Shown: positions 16,570 through 25,375 of the stretch, piece by piece
How positions within the stretch are numbered: position 1 is the first letter of the stretch
Layout of the letters: the number at the start of each line of letters is the position of its first letter
Source of the DNA: DATKHR01 sp036557365
Lineage (GTDB): Bacteria > Acidobacteriota > Vicinamibacteria > Vicinamibacterales > CAVVIG01
Direction of reading: 5' to 3'
NCBI GenBank assembly: GCA_036557365.1
Contig: DATBHR010000094.1
Coordinates: 1-64,000 of the forward strand
Length of the DNA: 64,000 nt
Program-made: the position numbers and the translations under genes
Notes under the pieces: generated by a model
Database searches by the model: none
What the model was told of the DNA's origin: nothing
The model's input: the letters and a program-made list of their open reading frames with translations, nothing else

Positions 16570-18025
16570 GACGACGGCGCGCGAGTCGCGCCTCGACCGT
16601 CCTGGCGCGCTCGCGCGCATCGCCCTTGTCCTGACGGAGTGGACCGAACGCTGGATTCCGGACGCGTTCGTGTTCGCCCTCCTCGCCACGCTCATCGTGT
16701 TCGCAGCGGCGCTGGCCGCGACACGCGCAACCCTGTTCGAAACCATCGACGCCTGGGGCCGCGGATTCTGGGAACTGATCCCGTTCACGATGCAGATGGC
16801 GTTGGTGATCATCACCGGCCACGTGCTCGCGACCTCGAAACCGATCGGCCGGATCATCCGGACGCTGGCAAGCTGGCCGCGAAGTCCGCGTGCTGCGGTG
16901 GCGATGGTCACCGCGTTCGCGCTCGTCAGCGCCTGGTTCAACTGGGGCTTCAGCCTCGTCTTCAGTGCGGTGCTGGCGCGCGAAGTCGCTCGCCGCGTCG
17001 AGCACACCGATTACCGCGCGCTCGCAGCCGCGAGCTTTCTCGGCCTCGGCAGCATCTGGGCGCAGGGTTTGAGCGGCTCGGCGGCGCTGCAGATGGCGAC
17101 TCAAGGCGCGCTGCAGCCGCAGATTCGCGACATCGTCGCCGCCGGTGGTCTGGTACCGGGCGGCATCGTGTCCTTCCAACACACGATTTTTCTCTGGCAG
17201 AGCCTGTTGTCCGTCGTTGTCGAGATCGCCGTCGTGACGCTCGTCATGTGGCTGGCGACGCCGCCGCCATCGCGATGCCGCACGGCGCGCGATCTCGGCG
17301 TCGATCTGGGTTCCGGCAGCGATGATTCCATCGCCGCGGTGGAACGGTCGACTGCCGATGGATCCATCGTCAGTCCGGGACAATGGCTCGAGCACTCGCC
17401 GTTGCTTTCCTGGCTGATCGTCGCGATTGGCGCCGTCTATCTCGTGCGCTACTTCGCTGAGGCAGGAGAACCGCTGAAGGCGTTGAATCTGAACATCCTC
17501 AATCTCGCCTTCCTGATGCTCGGGATCCTGCTGCACAGGACGCCGGCGAGGCTCATGCGCGCAGTCCAGGAAGCGACGCCGGCCGTCTGGGGCGTGATCC
17601 TGCAGTTTCCGTTCTACGCCGGCATCGCGGGCGTCATCACGGCGACGCACCTGAACGAGATGGTCGCCGGCGCCTTCGTTCGCGTCTCGACGCCGGCGAC
17701 GTTTCCGCCGCTCGTCGCGCTCTATTCGGCGGTGCTCGGCGTGTTCGTTCCGTCGGGAGGATCGAAGTGGGTGATCGAGGCGCCGTACGTGATGGCTGCC
17801 GCCCACACGCTCAAAGTGCATCTCGGGTGGGTGGTGACGTCGTACGACCTCGGGGAAGCGCTCGCGAATCTCGTGCAGCCCTTCTGGATGCTGCCAAGCT
17901 TGGGACTGTTTCGGCTGGGCGCGCGCGATGTGATGGGCTACACCTTCGTCGTGTTCATCGCGCTCGTGCCGGTCGTACTGCTGCTCGTCGCGCTACTTGG
18001 ACTGACGCTGCCCTACCCGCTCTGA
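16559..18025 (+). CDS. atoE: AtoE-type short-chain fatty acid transporter
   Basis: A 488-residue membrane protein of the TIGR00366/AtoE family, which takes up short-chain fatty acids such as acetoacetate or butyrate. Family segments include TEWTERWIPDAFVFALLATL, then SAWFNWGFSLVFSAVLAREV, and FVPSGGSKWVIEAPYV. About twelve hydrophobic segments are visible. The start is GTG at 16559, inside the end of the S9 peptidase gene, suggesting translational coupling. No ato catabolic genes are nearby. The pairing with a peptidase may reflect peptide and fatty-acid scavenging; inference only. Confidence 0.85.
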   Translation: MDDRTTARESRLDRPGALARIALVLTEWTERWIPDAFVFALLATLIVFAAALAATRATLFETIDAWGRGFWELIPFTMQMALVIITGHVLATSKPIGRIIRTLASWPRSPRAAVAMVTAFALVSAWFNWGFSLVFSAVLAREVARRVEHTDYRALAAASFLGLGSIWAQGLSGSAALQMATQGALQPQIRDIVAAGGLVPGGIVSFQHTIFLWQSLLSVVVEIAVVTLVMWLATPPPSRCRTARDLGVDLGSGSDDSIAAVERSTADGSIVSPGQWLEHSPLLSWLIVAIGAVYLVRYFAEAGEPLKALNLNILNLAFLMLGILLHRTPARLMRAVQEATPAVWGVILQFPFYAGIAGVITATHLNEMVAGAFVRVSTPATFPPLVALYSAVLGVFVPSGGSKWVIEAPYVMAAAHTLKVHLGWVVTSYDLGEALANLVQPFWMLPSLGLFRLGARDVMGYTFVVFIALVPVVLLLVALLGLTLPYPL

Positions 18026-18514
18026 ATCGTCCTCGATGCGCTCGCGCAGCGCACCCCACGTTTCGGGATCCTGGCACAGGAGCGTCTTGAGGTACAGCTT
18101 CACGTCGTCGGCCGGGAACTCCTGACCGATCTTCTCGACCGCAGCGCCGATTTTCTCGGGATCGGGCTTGACGTTCTCCTCTTCGATGAGTCCGTTCTCG
18201 TGTTTGATGCCCAGCGCGTCGAGAAAGGCGCCCATCATCGCCCGCTGATCGGCCAGGTGATAGACGACGAGCGCGCGGGCGGCCAGCTGCTCGGGCAGCG
18301 CCACCATCGACGCCAGGTGCCGCGCTTTCCGCGCATCGTCGAGCGACACGATCGTCTTCGGCCGGAATTTCTTCTGCTGGGCGATGAGGAGCGCTGCCTG
18401 CATCTGATCGTCGGCGGCGTCCTCGGCCGACCAGAAGGCGAGCGCCGCGCGCTGTCGTTGCTCGAGGGTCATCGTGCGCCACAGGCGCGAAGGAGTCAGC
18501 GTCGGTTCCGTCAT
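17993..18514 (-). CDS. Conserved hypothetical helical protein
   Basis: A 173-residue protein starting MTEPTLTPSRLWRTMTLEQR from the ATG at 18512-18514. It contains the segment ALAFWSAEDAADDQMQAALL followed by IAQQKKFRPKTIVSLDDARK, then a region rich in helices with no membrane span. I do not recognise a named family. The last 33 bp overlap the end of the convergent transporter gene. It is divergent from the methyltransferase with only 19 bp between start codons, so the promoters must overlap the opposing genes or the starts are slightly misplaced. Confidence 0.65.
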   Translation of the reverse strand: MTEPTLTPSRLWRTMTLEQRQRAALAFWSAEDAADDQMQAALLIAQQKKFRPKTIVSLDDARKARHLASMVALPEQLAARALVVYHLADQRAMMGAFLDALGIKHENGLIEEENVKPDPEKIGAAVEKIGQEFPADDVKLYLKTLLCQDPETWGALRERIEDDSERVGQRQSK

Positions 18515-18533
18515 TGCTGTTATTCTAGGCCGG

Positions 18534-19187
18534 ATGCGATTGATCGCGTGCGCGATCGCGGCGCTGCTGGCCGTCCAGGCGACGCCGGTCCATCCGATTT
18601 CGGGCCGGCAGATCGCGCCCGTCATGGGATGGCAGGGCGCAGACTGGCTCGAGCGCGGCGAACGGATCGACGAGGAAGCGCCCGACGATGCGCTGAAGGT
18701 GCTGGAGATTCAGAAGGGCGCGTCGGTGGCGGACATCGGCGCCGGCAGCGGCTACATGACCATCCGCCTGTCGGCGCGCGTCGGCCCGAGCGGCCGCGTG
18801 TTTGCGAACGACGTGCAGCCGCAGATGCTCGAAATGCTCCGACGACGAGTCGAGGCGCAGCACCTGACCAACGTCACGATCGTGCAGGGCACGATCGACG
18901 ATCCGCGCATTCCCGAAACCGTCGATCTGGCGCTGATGGTCGACGTGTACCACGAACTGTCGCGGCCGCAGGCGATGCTGCAGCCGTTGCGCGCGTCCCT
19001 CAAGCCCGGCGGCCGGCTCGTGCTGCTCGAGTATCGGAAGGAGGATCCCGCCATCCCGATTCGTCCGGAACACAAAATGAGCGTCCGCGAAGCCAAGCTG
19101 GAGGTCGAGGCTGAAGGCTTCACGCTGGCGACCGTCAACGAATCGCTGCCGCGGCAGCACATCCTCATTTTTGGCGTGAAGCCGTAG
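18534..19187 (+). CDS. Signal-peptide-bearing class I SAM methyltransferase
   Basis: A 217-residue methyltransferase with an N-terminal hydrophobic leader (MRLIACAIAALLAVQATPVH). It belongs to a group with HPISGRQIAPVMGWQGADWL before the Rossmann core. The SAM-binding motif is VADIGAGSGYMTIRL near residue 65, followed by NDVQPQMLEMLRRR and the late motif LKPGGRLVLLEYRKEDP. The export signal is unusual for a SAM-dependent enzyme but recurs in this family; whether it is cleaved or acts as a membrane anchor is open. It lies 42 bp upstream of the AlgI-like gene and may belong to the same unit. Confidence 0.85.
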   Translation: MRLIACAIAALLAVQATPVHPISGRQIAPVMGWQGADWLERGERIDEEAPDDALKVLEIQKGASVADIGAGSGYMTIRLSARVGPSGRVFANDVQPQMLEMLRRRVEAQHLTNVTIVQGTIDDPRIPETVDLALMVDVYHELSRPQAMLQPLRASLKPGGRLVLLEYRKEDPAIPIRPEHKMSVREAKLEVEAEGFTLATVNESLPRQHILIFGVKP

Positions 19188-19229
19188 CAGGGATCCCGTC
19201 CAGCCGGCACCCGAGACTGCGCGCACCCA

Positions 19230-20717
19230 GTGCTGTTCACCGAACCGACGTTCCTCTTTCTCTTCCTCCCGGTCCTGCTCGCGCTGTACTTCATGCCGGG
19301 CCTCATCGACCGGGATCTGTCCGCGCCGCACAAGGCGTATGCGAACTGGCTGCTGCTCGTCGCGAGCGTCATCTTCTACGCGACCGGCGGCGGTGCGTTC
19401 ACGTGGCTGATGCTCGCGTCGATCGCCTTCAACTACTGGATGGCGATCGCGGTGGACCGCGCACGCGGCACGCCGGCCGCAAAGAGGCGGCTCGCGATTG
19501 CCGTCACGATCAACCTGGTCGTCCTCGGCATCTTCAAGTACGCCAATTTCCTCGCGGACAACGTCAACACGCTGTTTGGCGTCCTGGTCGTCGGACCGGT
19601 CATCAGCATCCCACGCGTCCTGCTGCCAATCGGCATCTCGTTCTTCACGTTCCACGCGATTTCCTACGTCATCGACGTCTACCGGCGCGATGCCACGGCG
19701 CAGAAGAGTCCCGTCCATGCGGCGCTCTACCTGCTGCTGTTTCCTCAGCTGATCGCAGGACCGATCATCCGCTACCGCGATATCGCCGATCAGCTCGCCG
19801 AACGCATCGTCACGATGGACGATTTCGCGTACGGAGTGCGTCGATTCATCATCGGCCTCGCCAAGAAGGTGCTGATCGCGAACGTCGTCGCCGGGCCCGC
19901 GGATCGCATCTTCGGGATGCCGTACGATCAGCGCTCGGCGAGCCTCGCCTGGCTCGGCATCATCTGCTACACGCTGCAGATCTACTTCGACTTCTCGGGC
20001 TACTCGGACATGGCCATCGGGCTCGGACGCCTCTTCGGCTTCCGGTTCCCCGAGAATTTCCGCTGGCCGTACATCGCGTCCACCGTGCAGGGCTTCTGGC
20101 GTCGATGGCACATCTCGCTGTCCACGTGGTTCCGCGATTACCTCTACATTCCGCTTGGCGGCAACCGTGTTCCGGTCGGCCGGCAATACGGCAACCTGGT
20201 GCTGGTGTTCTTCCTCTGCGGCTTGTGGCACGGCGCCAGCTGGAGCTTCGTCGTGTGGGGCCTCTGGCACGGTGTATTTCTCGTCGTCGAGCGCCTGTTC
20301 CGTACGGATCACCGGACGCGCACGTCGGACGCTGAGGGCATTCTCGCCTGGCCCATCTGGGGCCATCTCTACACGATGGGCGTCGTGATGATCGGCTGGG
20401 TGTTCTTCCGCGCCGACACGCTGACCGACGGGTGGCGCTACCTCGAAGCGCTCGCAGGCCGTCCGCCCGCGTTGCCGACGCCGTACACGCTTTCCTTCTA
20501 TCTGACGTCCGAAGTCTGGCTCGCCATCGTCGCCGGCGTGATCGGGTCGATGCCGTGGGTGTCGTCGATGGCGGAATGGTTCGTCATGGCGCCGCGTCCC
20601 GAACGCGATCGGTTCGTTCGCGTGATCAGCGCCACCGCGCTCGCCGCGATGCTGTTCGCCTCCATCCTGAACGTCGCCGCCCGCACCTACAATCCGTTCA
20701 TCTACTTCCGATTCTGA
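19230..20717 (+). CDS. MBOAT-family O-acyltransferase, AlgI-like
   Basis: A 495-residue multi-span membrane protein of the MBOAT family. The start is GTG at 19230. Landmarks are LFPQLIAGPIIRYRDIADQL, the segment FDFSGYSDMAIGLGRLFGF, then FWRRWHISLSTWFRDYLYIP and the catalytic-His stretch CGLWHGASWSFVVWGLWHG. It should move acetyl groups across the inner membrane for O-acetylation of an exported polysaccharide. Its stop overlaps the start of the AlgJ/AlgX-like gene by one base (TGATG). No alginate or other exopolysaccharide synthase genes are in the window. Confidence 0.92.
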   Translation: MLFTEPTFLFLFLPVLLALYFMPGLIDRDLSAPHKAYANWLLLVASVIFYATGGGAFTWLMLASIAFNYWMAIAVDRARGTPAAKRRLAIAVTINLVVLGIFKYANFLADNVNTLFGVLVVGPVISIPRVLLPIGISFFTFHAISYVIDVYRRDATAQKSPVHAALYLLLFPQLIAGPIIRYRDIADQLAERIVTMDDFAYGVRRFIIGLAKKVLIANVVAGPADRIFGMPYDQRSASLAWLGIICYTLQIYFDFSGYSDMAIGLGRLFGFRFPENFRWPYIASTVQGFWRRWHISLSTWFRDYLYIPLGGNRVPVGRQYGNLVLVFFLCGLWHGASWSFVVWGLWHGVFLVVERLFRTDHRTRTSDAEGILAWPIWGHLYTMGVVMIGWVFFRADTLTDGWRYLEALAGRPPALPTPYTLSFYLTSEVWLAIVAGVIGSMPWVSSMAEWFVMAPRPERDRFVRVISATALAAMLFASILNVAARTYNPFIYFRF

Positions 20718-21793
20718 TGCGAGCTGCCATCGTCGCGGTCTTCCTCGTCACGATTTCGATTCCGGTCGCGCTGAACGTCACCGGCCACGACGGCGGCGAC
20801 CCGGAAGGCGAGAACCGCGAACTGGTGACCTTCGTCGGGACGAACCCCGGTGCGTGGTTCAACGATCATTTCGGGCTCCGATCGACCCTGGTCCGCTGGT
20901 ACGGCGAGATGCGGCTGTTTCTGCTCGGCGTCTCGCCGTCGACGACCGTCGTCAAGGGCAAGGACGGCTGGTTCTTCTACGCAGACGACAAGGCGGTCGA
21001 GGACTATATCTCCGACGATCCACTGACCGCGGAAGCCCTCACCAACTGGCGAGAGGCGATCGTGCGCGCGCACAAATGGCTGCAGGCGCGCCACATCGCG
21101 TACGTTTTCGTCGTCGCGCCCGACAAGCACGTGCTGTATCCCGAGGAGATGCCGGACACGATCCGGCGCATCGGCCAGATGTCGCGCATGGATCAGTTCT
21201 ACGGCAGCCTGCTCGACACAGGGTTCCTCGTCGACGTCAGGCCGCCGCTGATCGCTCAGCGCGCGCGCGAGCGGATCTATCAGAAGACCGACACACACTG
21301 GAACGACCGCGGCGCATTCGTCGCCTACGAAGCGATCGTCAATGCGGCGCGCACGCAGGTCCCCGCCATTCCGCCGCCATGGACGCGCGACGACTTCGAT
21401 CCGGTGACGAAGAAGGTCGAAGGCATGGACCTGGCGGCGATGATGGGACTGAAGCGCGTCCTGCGCGAAGACGATCTGCAGCTCGTGCCGAAGCGGCCGC
21501 GCGTCGCGCAGGTGCTAGAGCCGAAAGGCGCGCTGGCAAGCGCGGAAGAAGGCCGGCTGGTCACCGAAATTCCCGACTCACCGCTTCCGCGTGCCGTCAT
21601 CTTTCGCGATTCATTCGCCTCGCAGCTCGCGCCGTTCCTGTCGGAGCACTTCAGCCGCGCGCTGTACCTCTGGCAGAACGACTTCGACGCGCAAGTCGTC
21701 GAAAAAGAACATCCAGACATCGTCATCCAGGAGATCGTCGGACGCCACCTGCACAATTTCATCCCGTCACCGGAATTGGTACCAGAACCATAA
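20717..21793 (+). CDS. AlgJ/AlgX-like SGNH acetyltransferase
   Basis: A 358-residue periplasmic SGNH-hydrolase-like protein with an N-terminal membrane anchor (MRAAIVAVFLVTISIPVALN). The catalytic triad typical of AlgJ/AlgX is present: Asp 192 and His 194 in KTDTHWN, and Ser 299 in VIFRDSFAS. It would transfer acetyl groups supplied by the MBOAT partner to a polysaccharide. KGKDGWFFYADDKAVEDYI near residue 80 is the family's N-terminal signature. It is coupled to the acyltransferase gene by a one-base overlap. The polysaccharide substrate is unknown. Confidence 0.9.
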   Translation: MRAAIVAVFLVTISIPVALNVTGHDGGDPEGENRELVTFVGTNPGAWFNDHFGLRSTLVRWYGEMRLFLLGVSPSTTVVKGKDGWFFYADDKAVEDYISDDPLTAEALTNWREAIVRAHKWLQARHIAYVFVVAPDKHVLYPEEMPDTIRRIGQMSRMDQFYGSLLDTGFLVDVRPPLIAQRARERIYQKTDTHWNDRGAFVAYEAIVNAARTQVPAIPPPWTRDDFDPVTKKVEGMDLAAMMGLKRVLREDDLQLVPKRPRVAQVLEPKGALASAEEGRLVTEIPDSPLPRAVIFRDSFASQLAPFLSEHFSRALYLWQNDFDAQVVEKEHPDIVIQEIVGRHLHNFIPSPELVPEP

Positions 21794-21794
21794 T

Positions 21795-21822
21795 CAACTC
21801 TCAATTTTCAATTCTCAACGCT
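21795..21822. repeat. Short AT-rich heptamer tandem array
   Basis: Four consecutive seven-base units, CAACTCT, CAATTTT, CAATTCT and CAACGCT, directly follow the AlgJ stop. The run is markedly AT-rich in a GC-rich window. The following bases to 21910 are a pyrimidine-rich low-complexity leader with CCTCATC/CCTCAC variants and no gene. No complementary second arm is seen nearby. Confidence 0.7.
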
Positions 21823-21910
21823 CAGCCGGATCCCCTCATCGCTCCGCCCTAACCCCTTTCCTCATCCCTCACACCTCACCGCTAATCCCTATTTCAGCTA
21901 CTATCCCGCT

Positions 21911-22483
21911 ATGCCCGCCGCCGCGATTCCGCTCGCGTTCGCGTCGGGCCTGAACGTGTACGCCACCGTCGCGGTCCTCGGGCTCTGCTCGCACTACGGG
22001 CTCGTCCGGCTGCCGGAACAGTTTCGCGCCTTCGATCATCCCGTCATCATCGGCGTCGCGATCGCCATGTTTCTCGTCGAGTTCGTCGCCGACAAGATCC
22101 CGTGGCTCGACACGGCGTGGGACGCCGTGCACACGGTCATCCGTCCGATCGGCGGCGCGCTCGTCGCGGTCGCGGCGATCGGCGACGCGTCGCCCACCGT
22201 CCGCGTGCTCGCAGGCCTCCTCGGCGGCTCGGTCGCGATGACGACGCACGTGACGAAAGCGAGCACGAGGACCGTGGTCAACACGAGCCCCGAGCCGTTC
22301 AGCAACTGGCTGTTGAGTTTTGGAGAGGACCTGCTCGCGATCGCGCTGTCGTACGGCGCGCTTCAGCATCCCGGCCTGGCCCTGGCGATCGCGATCGCTC
22401 TTCTGCTCGCAATCGCCGCCATGGCGACGCTGATCGTGCGCGGACTGCGCCGGCGGTTCTTCCCGCCGCGCGCAGCCGCGTGA
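21911..22483 (+). CDS. DUF4126-family membrane protein
   Basis: A 190-residue protein with four or five hydrophobic segments. It begins MPAAAIPLAFASGLNVYATV, then DKIPWLDTAWDAVHTVIRPI and the MTTHVTKASTRTVVNTSPEP segment, all typical of DUF4126 proteins. Their function is not established; they are small integral membrane proteins of the inner membrane. It is transcribed alone, 117 bp after the acetylation pair and convergent with the M14 peptidase 30 bp away. Confidence 0.85.
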   Translation: MPAAAIPLAFASGLNVYATVAVLGLCSHYGLVRLPEQFRAFDHPVIIGVAIAMFLVEFVADKIPWLDTAWDAVHTVIRPIGGALVAVAAIGDASPTVRVLAGLLGGSVAMTTHVTKASTRTVVNTSPEPFSNWLLSFGEDLLAIALSYGALQHPGLALAIAIALLLAIAAMATLIVRGLRRRFFPPRAAA

Positions 22484-22484
22484 T

Positions 22485-22499
22485 CGTCGGAAGCCGACG
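22485..22499. terminator. Candidate hairpin between convergent genes
   Basis: CGTCGG at 22485-22490 and CCGACG at 22494-22499 form a six-bp stem with an AAG loop in the 30-bp gap between the convergent DUF4126 and M14 genes. There is no T-run on either side, so intrinsic termination is uncertain. Confidence 0.4.
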
Positions 22500-22513
22500 C
22501 CGCTCCCGACGGT

Positions 22514-25354
22514 TTACTGACGCTGTTCGCTGGTCCGCACGCCCGCGCCCGGCTGCGCTGTGGCGCTGCCGTAGTAGATGCCGTTGAAGAACAGCTTGAA
22601 GGTGCCGTGCGGCTGGCCGCGCCACAGGACCTCGTTGCCGAAGAGCACGACGTGGCCCTTGCCGACCGAGGCTTCGACGATCGAGACGGCCTGATCGAGA
22701 TATTGCTGACCCCAGGCCCAGCCGCTCCTGAGCGGTGTGCCCGACTCGTACCACGCGATCGGCTTCACGCCGCTCGTCGCGGCCTGCGGCTCGAGACGAA
22801 ACGCCGGGCTCTCGTCGTAGAAGACCATCGACTTCGCGTCCATCCCGTAGGCGAGCGGCTGCGTGTTGTCGATGCGCGCCTCGAGAATCGATCCGGGCAC
22901 GTAGTACTTTTCTCGCGGCAGCGGACGCGTGGCGCCGTTGACCGTTTCGACGAGCGCATCGCGAATCGGCAAGCCGAGATGGTAGCCGAGCGTCGTTGAC
23001 GATCCGATCGTCAGGACCGTGCCGCCGTTCTCGACGAACTTCTTGATCTCGGGCACGGTCTTCGAAACCGTGACGCGTCCGAGCCACGGACGGAATTCGG
23101 CGGGAATCGTGTCGGCCGCCGGCTGCGCGCCGAAGCCGCCGCCACCGCCGCCGTCGCGCTCCGGGATTCCGCCGTCCACGAACACGAGCACGTCGAACTT
23201 GGCGTTCAGGTTGCCGGCGTCGAGCGCCTGCGGATAGACGACCTCGAACGGAAATTCGAACTGCTCGAACAGCCAGCGCGTCCAGCCGCTCGGCATCGAG
23301 CCGCCGTACTGATCCCAGAGGCCGATCCGGACCGGCTTCAGCTTCATCGCGTCGCCCGCCGGCTTCGCGGGTACGGCGTCGAAGACCAGTCCTTTGTCGG
23401 CCGCAAGCTTCTGAAGGATCGGCAGCGTCGATGGCTTCGCCGCGATGTACATCGTCCCGACCGGATACGTCCTGCCGTTCGCCGTCGTCGCCGACTTCAA
23501 CCAGTAGACGTCTTCGTTCGCTTTGAGCAGTCGGTTGACCGCGACAAACGCGTCGTTGACCTGGTGACTGAGGAGATAGCCGCCGTTGGCCGGCGCGGAC
23601 GCGACCTTTCCGGTCGGCACCGGCGCGAGGTCGGGAATCTTCTCGAACGGACCGTCGAACGCGTCGAGAATGCGGTCGAACGTGATGCCCATCGAATAGG
23701 CGATGTTGTAGCCGGTGACGTCGTACGGCGGTCGCGGCGCGCCGCCCGGATAGGGGATGTCATCGGGATGATCCTGCGGCTCGAACATGTCCATCAGGTG
23801 CGCGCGAAACGGCTGCGCCGCGTTCATGACGTACGAGCCTGCGGGGTACTGCTTGCCCGCGACCGTGAAGGCCGTCGTTGCGCGTTCGACCACGACGCCC
23901 GCCTTGATCAGCGTGTTCACGAACTTCGTCGCCGTAAGGAAGTCAGGCTGATCCGACGGGACGATGAAACCGCGCGGATCGCGCTTCGTCGGATCGTGAA
24001 GCACGTTGTCGTAGATCGACACCGGCGCCCCGCCGCGTCCGAAGTTGCCGCCCCGGCCGCCGCGCGGCCCGATGTTCTCGCCGGCCCGACCCGAGCCGCC
24101 GGTCTGCGCGGTAATCGCTTCTTCGGCCGCCTTGATGCGCTTGGGGTGAATCGTCCAGTTGTCGCGGCTGCCCTTGTCGATGGCGTTGCGCGCCATCTTG
24201 TACATGTTGAAGAGGAAGTCTTCCTTACGCTCTGAGGCGATGTCGAGAATCGCGTAGTTGTTCGTCACCGAGTATTCGATCGACTGCCTGAAATGCCACG
24301 TCTGCGGCGCGATCGGATTCGGGACGTCGGCGCGCGGCAGCTGCATCTCGAGCACGAACGGAATTTCGACGGGCGTCGGATTACCGATCGTCTCGGTCAG
24401 GATGCCGATCTGATTGTGGAAGTACGACGTCGTCCGGATTCCGCCGTTGAACCACGTGGAGTACGGCGCGCCCGATCGCATGACCGCGCCGGGCTTTCCT
24501 TCCGCCGCCAGCCGCGTGTGGATCGCCGAGCCGACCATGTCGATGCCGAGCGGGATGAGCGGATCGAAGTTGTAGTTGAATGGATCGCGGAACGGCGGCG
24601 CGAACAGCACCGCGCCCGCCGGGCCGGTCTGGTGATGGTTGTACATGATCGCGGGATACCACTCGCGGTACATGACCCGGTCCGCGTTCACGCTCTCCGA
24701 CATGTTCATCATGTAGAAGTCGCGGTTGTCGTCGTGCCCGATGTACTTCTGATATAAGCGCGGGATGCCGTTCGTCGAACGCTTCTTCTCGTCGGCATCG
24801 CGCATGTACCAGTTCGACACGAGCTCCATCCCGTCCGGATTGATCAGCGTGCACAGGATGATGTCGTCGTTCAGGATGCGCAGCGTTTCAGGATCGTTCT
24901 TCGTGTTCAGCCGGTAGATCGTTTCGATGAGCTGCTGCGCGCCGAGCACTTCCGTCGCGTGCAGGCCGCCGTCGATCCAGACGACGGTCTTCCCTTCCTT
25001 CGCGAGCTGGTGCGCCTGCTCCTCGTTCACCTCGCCGAGCGCGAGCTTGCGGTTGATGTCCTTGTACTGCGCCAGCTTCTTGTGATTCTCGGGCGAGGTG
25101 ATGATGGCCGTGAGCTCGGGCCGTCCTTCTTCCGTCTTGCCAATCTCCACGACGGTCATCCGGTCCGACTGCTGGTCCAGCTTCTTCACGTACTCGACGT
25201 ACTGCGTGTAGTTGACCAGCCGATAGTCGTCGCCGATGTCGAAGCCGAACTGCTCTTTTGGCGACGTGAGCTTGGCCGCCTGCTTCTGCGCCTGCGGTAC
25301 AGCCGTGGCCGCCAGCAGCAGCACCAGCGCTGCGGCAGCGTGTCTTCTAGGCAT
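22514..25354 (-). CDS. Secreted M14-family zinc carboxypeptidase-like protein
   Basis: A 946-residue exported protein (signal peptide AAAALVLLLAATAVPQAQ). The M14 metallocarboxypeptidase domain occupies about residues 40-400. Metal ligands His 132 and Glu 135 lie in GGLHATEVLG, a third His is in YNHHQTGPAG, and a candidate catalytic Glu in ILTETIGNP. A glycine-rich linker near 420-450 precedes a C-terminal region of about 450 residues that resembles the glutamine-amidotransferase-like domains found behind M14 domains in environmental bacteria. It should digest extracellular peptides. It is the last gene of the minus-strand run from 30494, 21 bp behind the zincin gene. Confidence 0.9.
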   Translation of the reverse strand: MPRRHAAAALVLLLAATAVPQAQKQAAKLTSPKEQFGFDIGDDYRLVNYTQYVEYVKKLDQQSDRMTVVEIGKTEEGRPELTAIITSPENHKKLAQYKDINRKLALGEVNEEQAHQLAKEGKTVVWIDGGLHATEVLGAQQLIETIYRLNTKNDPETLRILNDDIILCTLINPDGMELVSNWYMRDADEKKRSTNGIPRLYQKYIGHDDNRDFYMMNMSESVNADRVMYREWYPAIMYNHHQTGPAGAVLFAPPFRDPFNYNFDPLIPLGIDMVGSAIHTRLAAEGKPGAVMRSGAPYSTWFNGGIRTTSYFHNQIGILTETIGNPTPVEIPFVLEMQLPRADVPNPIAPQTWHFRQSIEYSVTNNYAILDIASERKEDFLFNMYKMARNAIDKGSRDNWTIHPKRIKAAEEAITAQTGGSGRAGENIGPRGGRGGNFGRGGAPVSIYDNVLHDPTKRDPRGFIVPSDQPDFLTATKFVNTLIKAGVVVERATTAFTVAGKQYPAGSYVMNAAQPFRAHLMDMFEPQDHPDDIPYPGGAPRPPYDVTGYNIAYSMGITFDRILDAFDGPFEKIPDLAPVPTGKVASAPANGGYLLSHQVNDAFVAVNRLLKANEDVYWLKSATTANGRTYPVGTMYIAAKPSTLPILQKLAADKGLVFDAVPAKPAGDAMKLKPVRIGLWDQYGGSMPSGWTRWLFEQFEFPFEVVYPQALDAGNLNAKFDVLVFVDGGIPERDGGGGGGFGAQPAADTIPAEFRPWLGRVTVSKTVPEIKKFVENGGTVLTIGSSTTLGYHLGLPIRDALVETVNGATRPLPREKYYVPGSILEARIDNTQPLAYGMDAKSMVFYDESPAFRLEPQAATSGVKPIAWYESGTPLRSGWAWGQQYLDQAVSIVEASVGKGHVVLFGNEVLWRGQPHGTFKLFFNGIYYGSATAQPGAGVRTSEQRQ

Positions 25355-25375
25355 GGAGGACCTCGCGGAAGGTGA

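Noticed and set aside
16502..17821. Minus-strand open frame (439 codons)
   Set aside because: Antisense to the AtoE-type transporter; composition is Arg-rich low complexity.
18525..20366. Minus-strand open frame (613 codons)
   Set aside because: Antisense to the methyltransferase and MBOAT genes, both with complete motifs.
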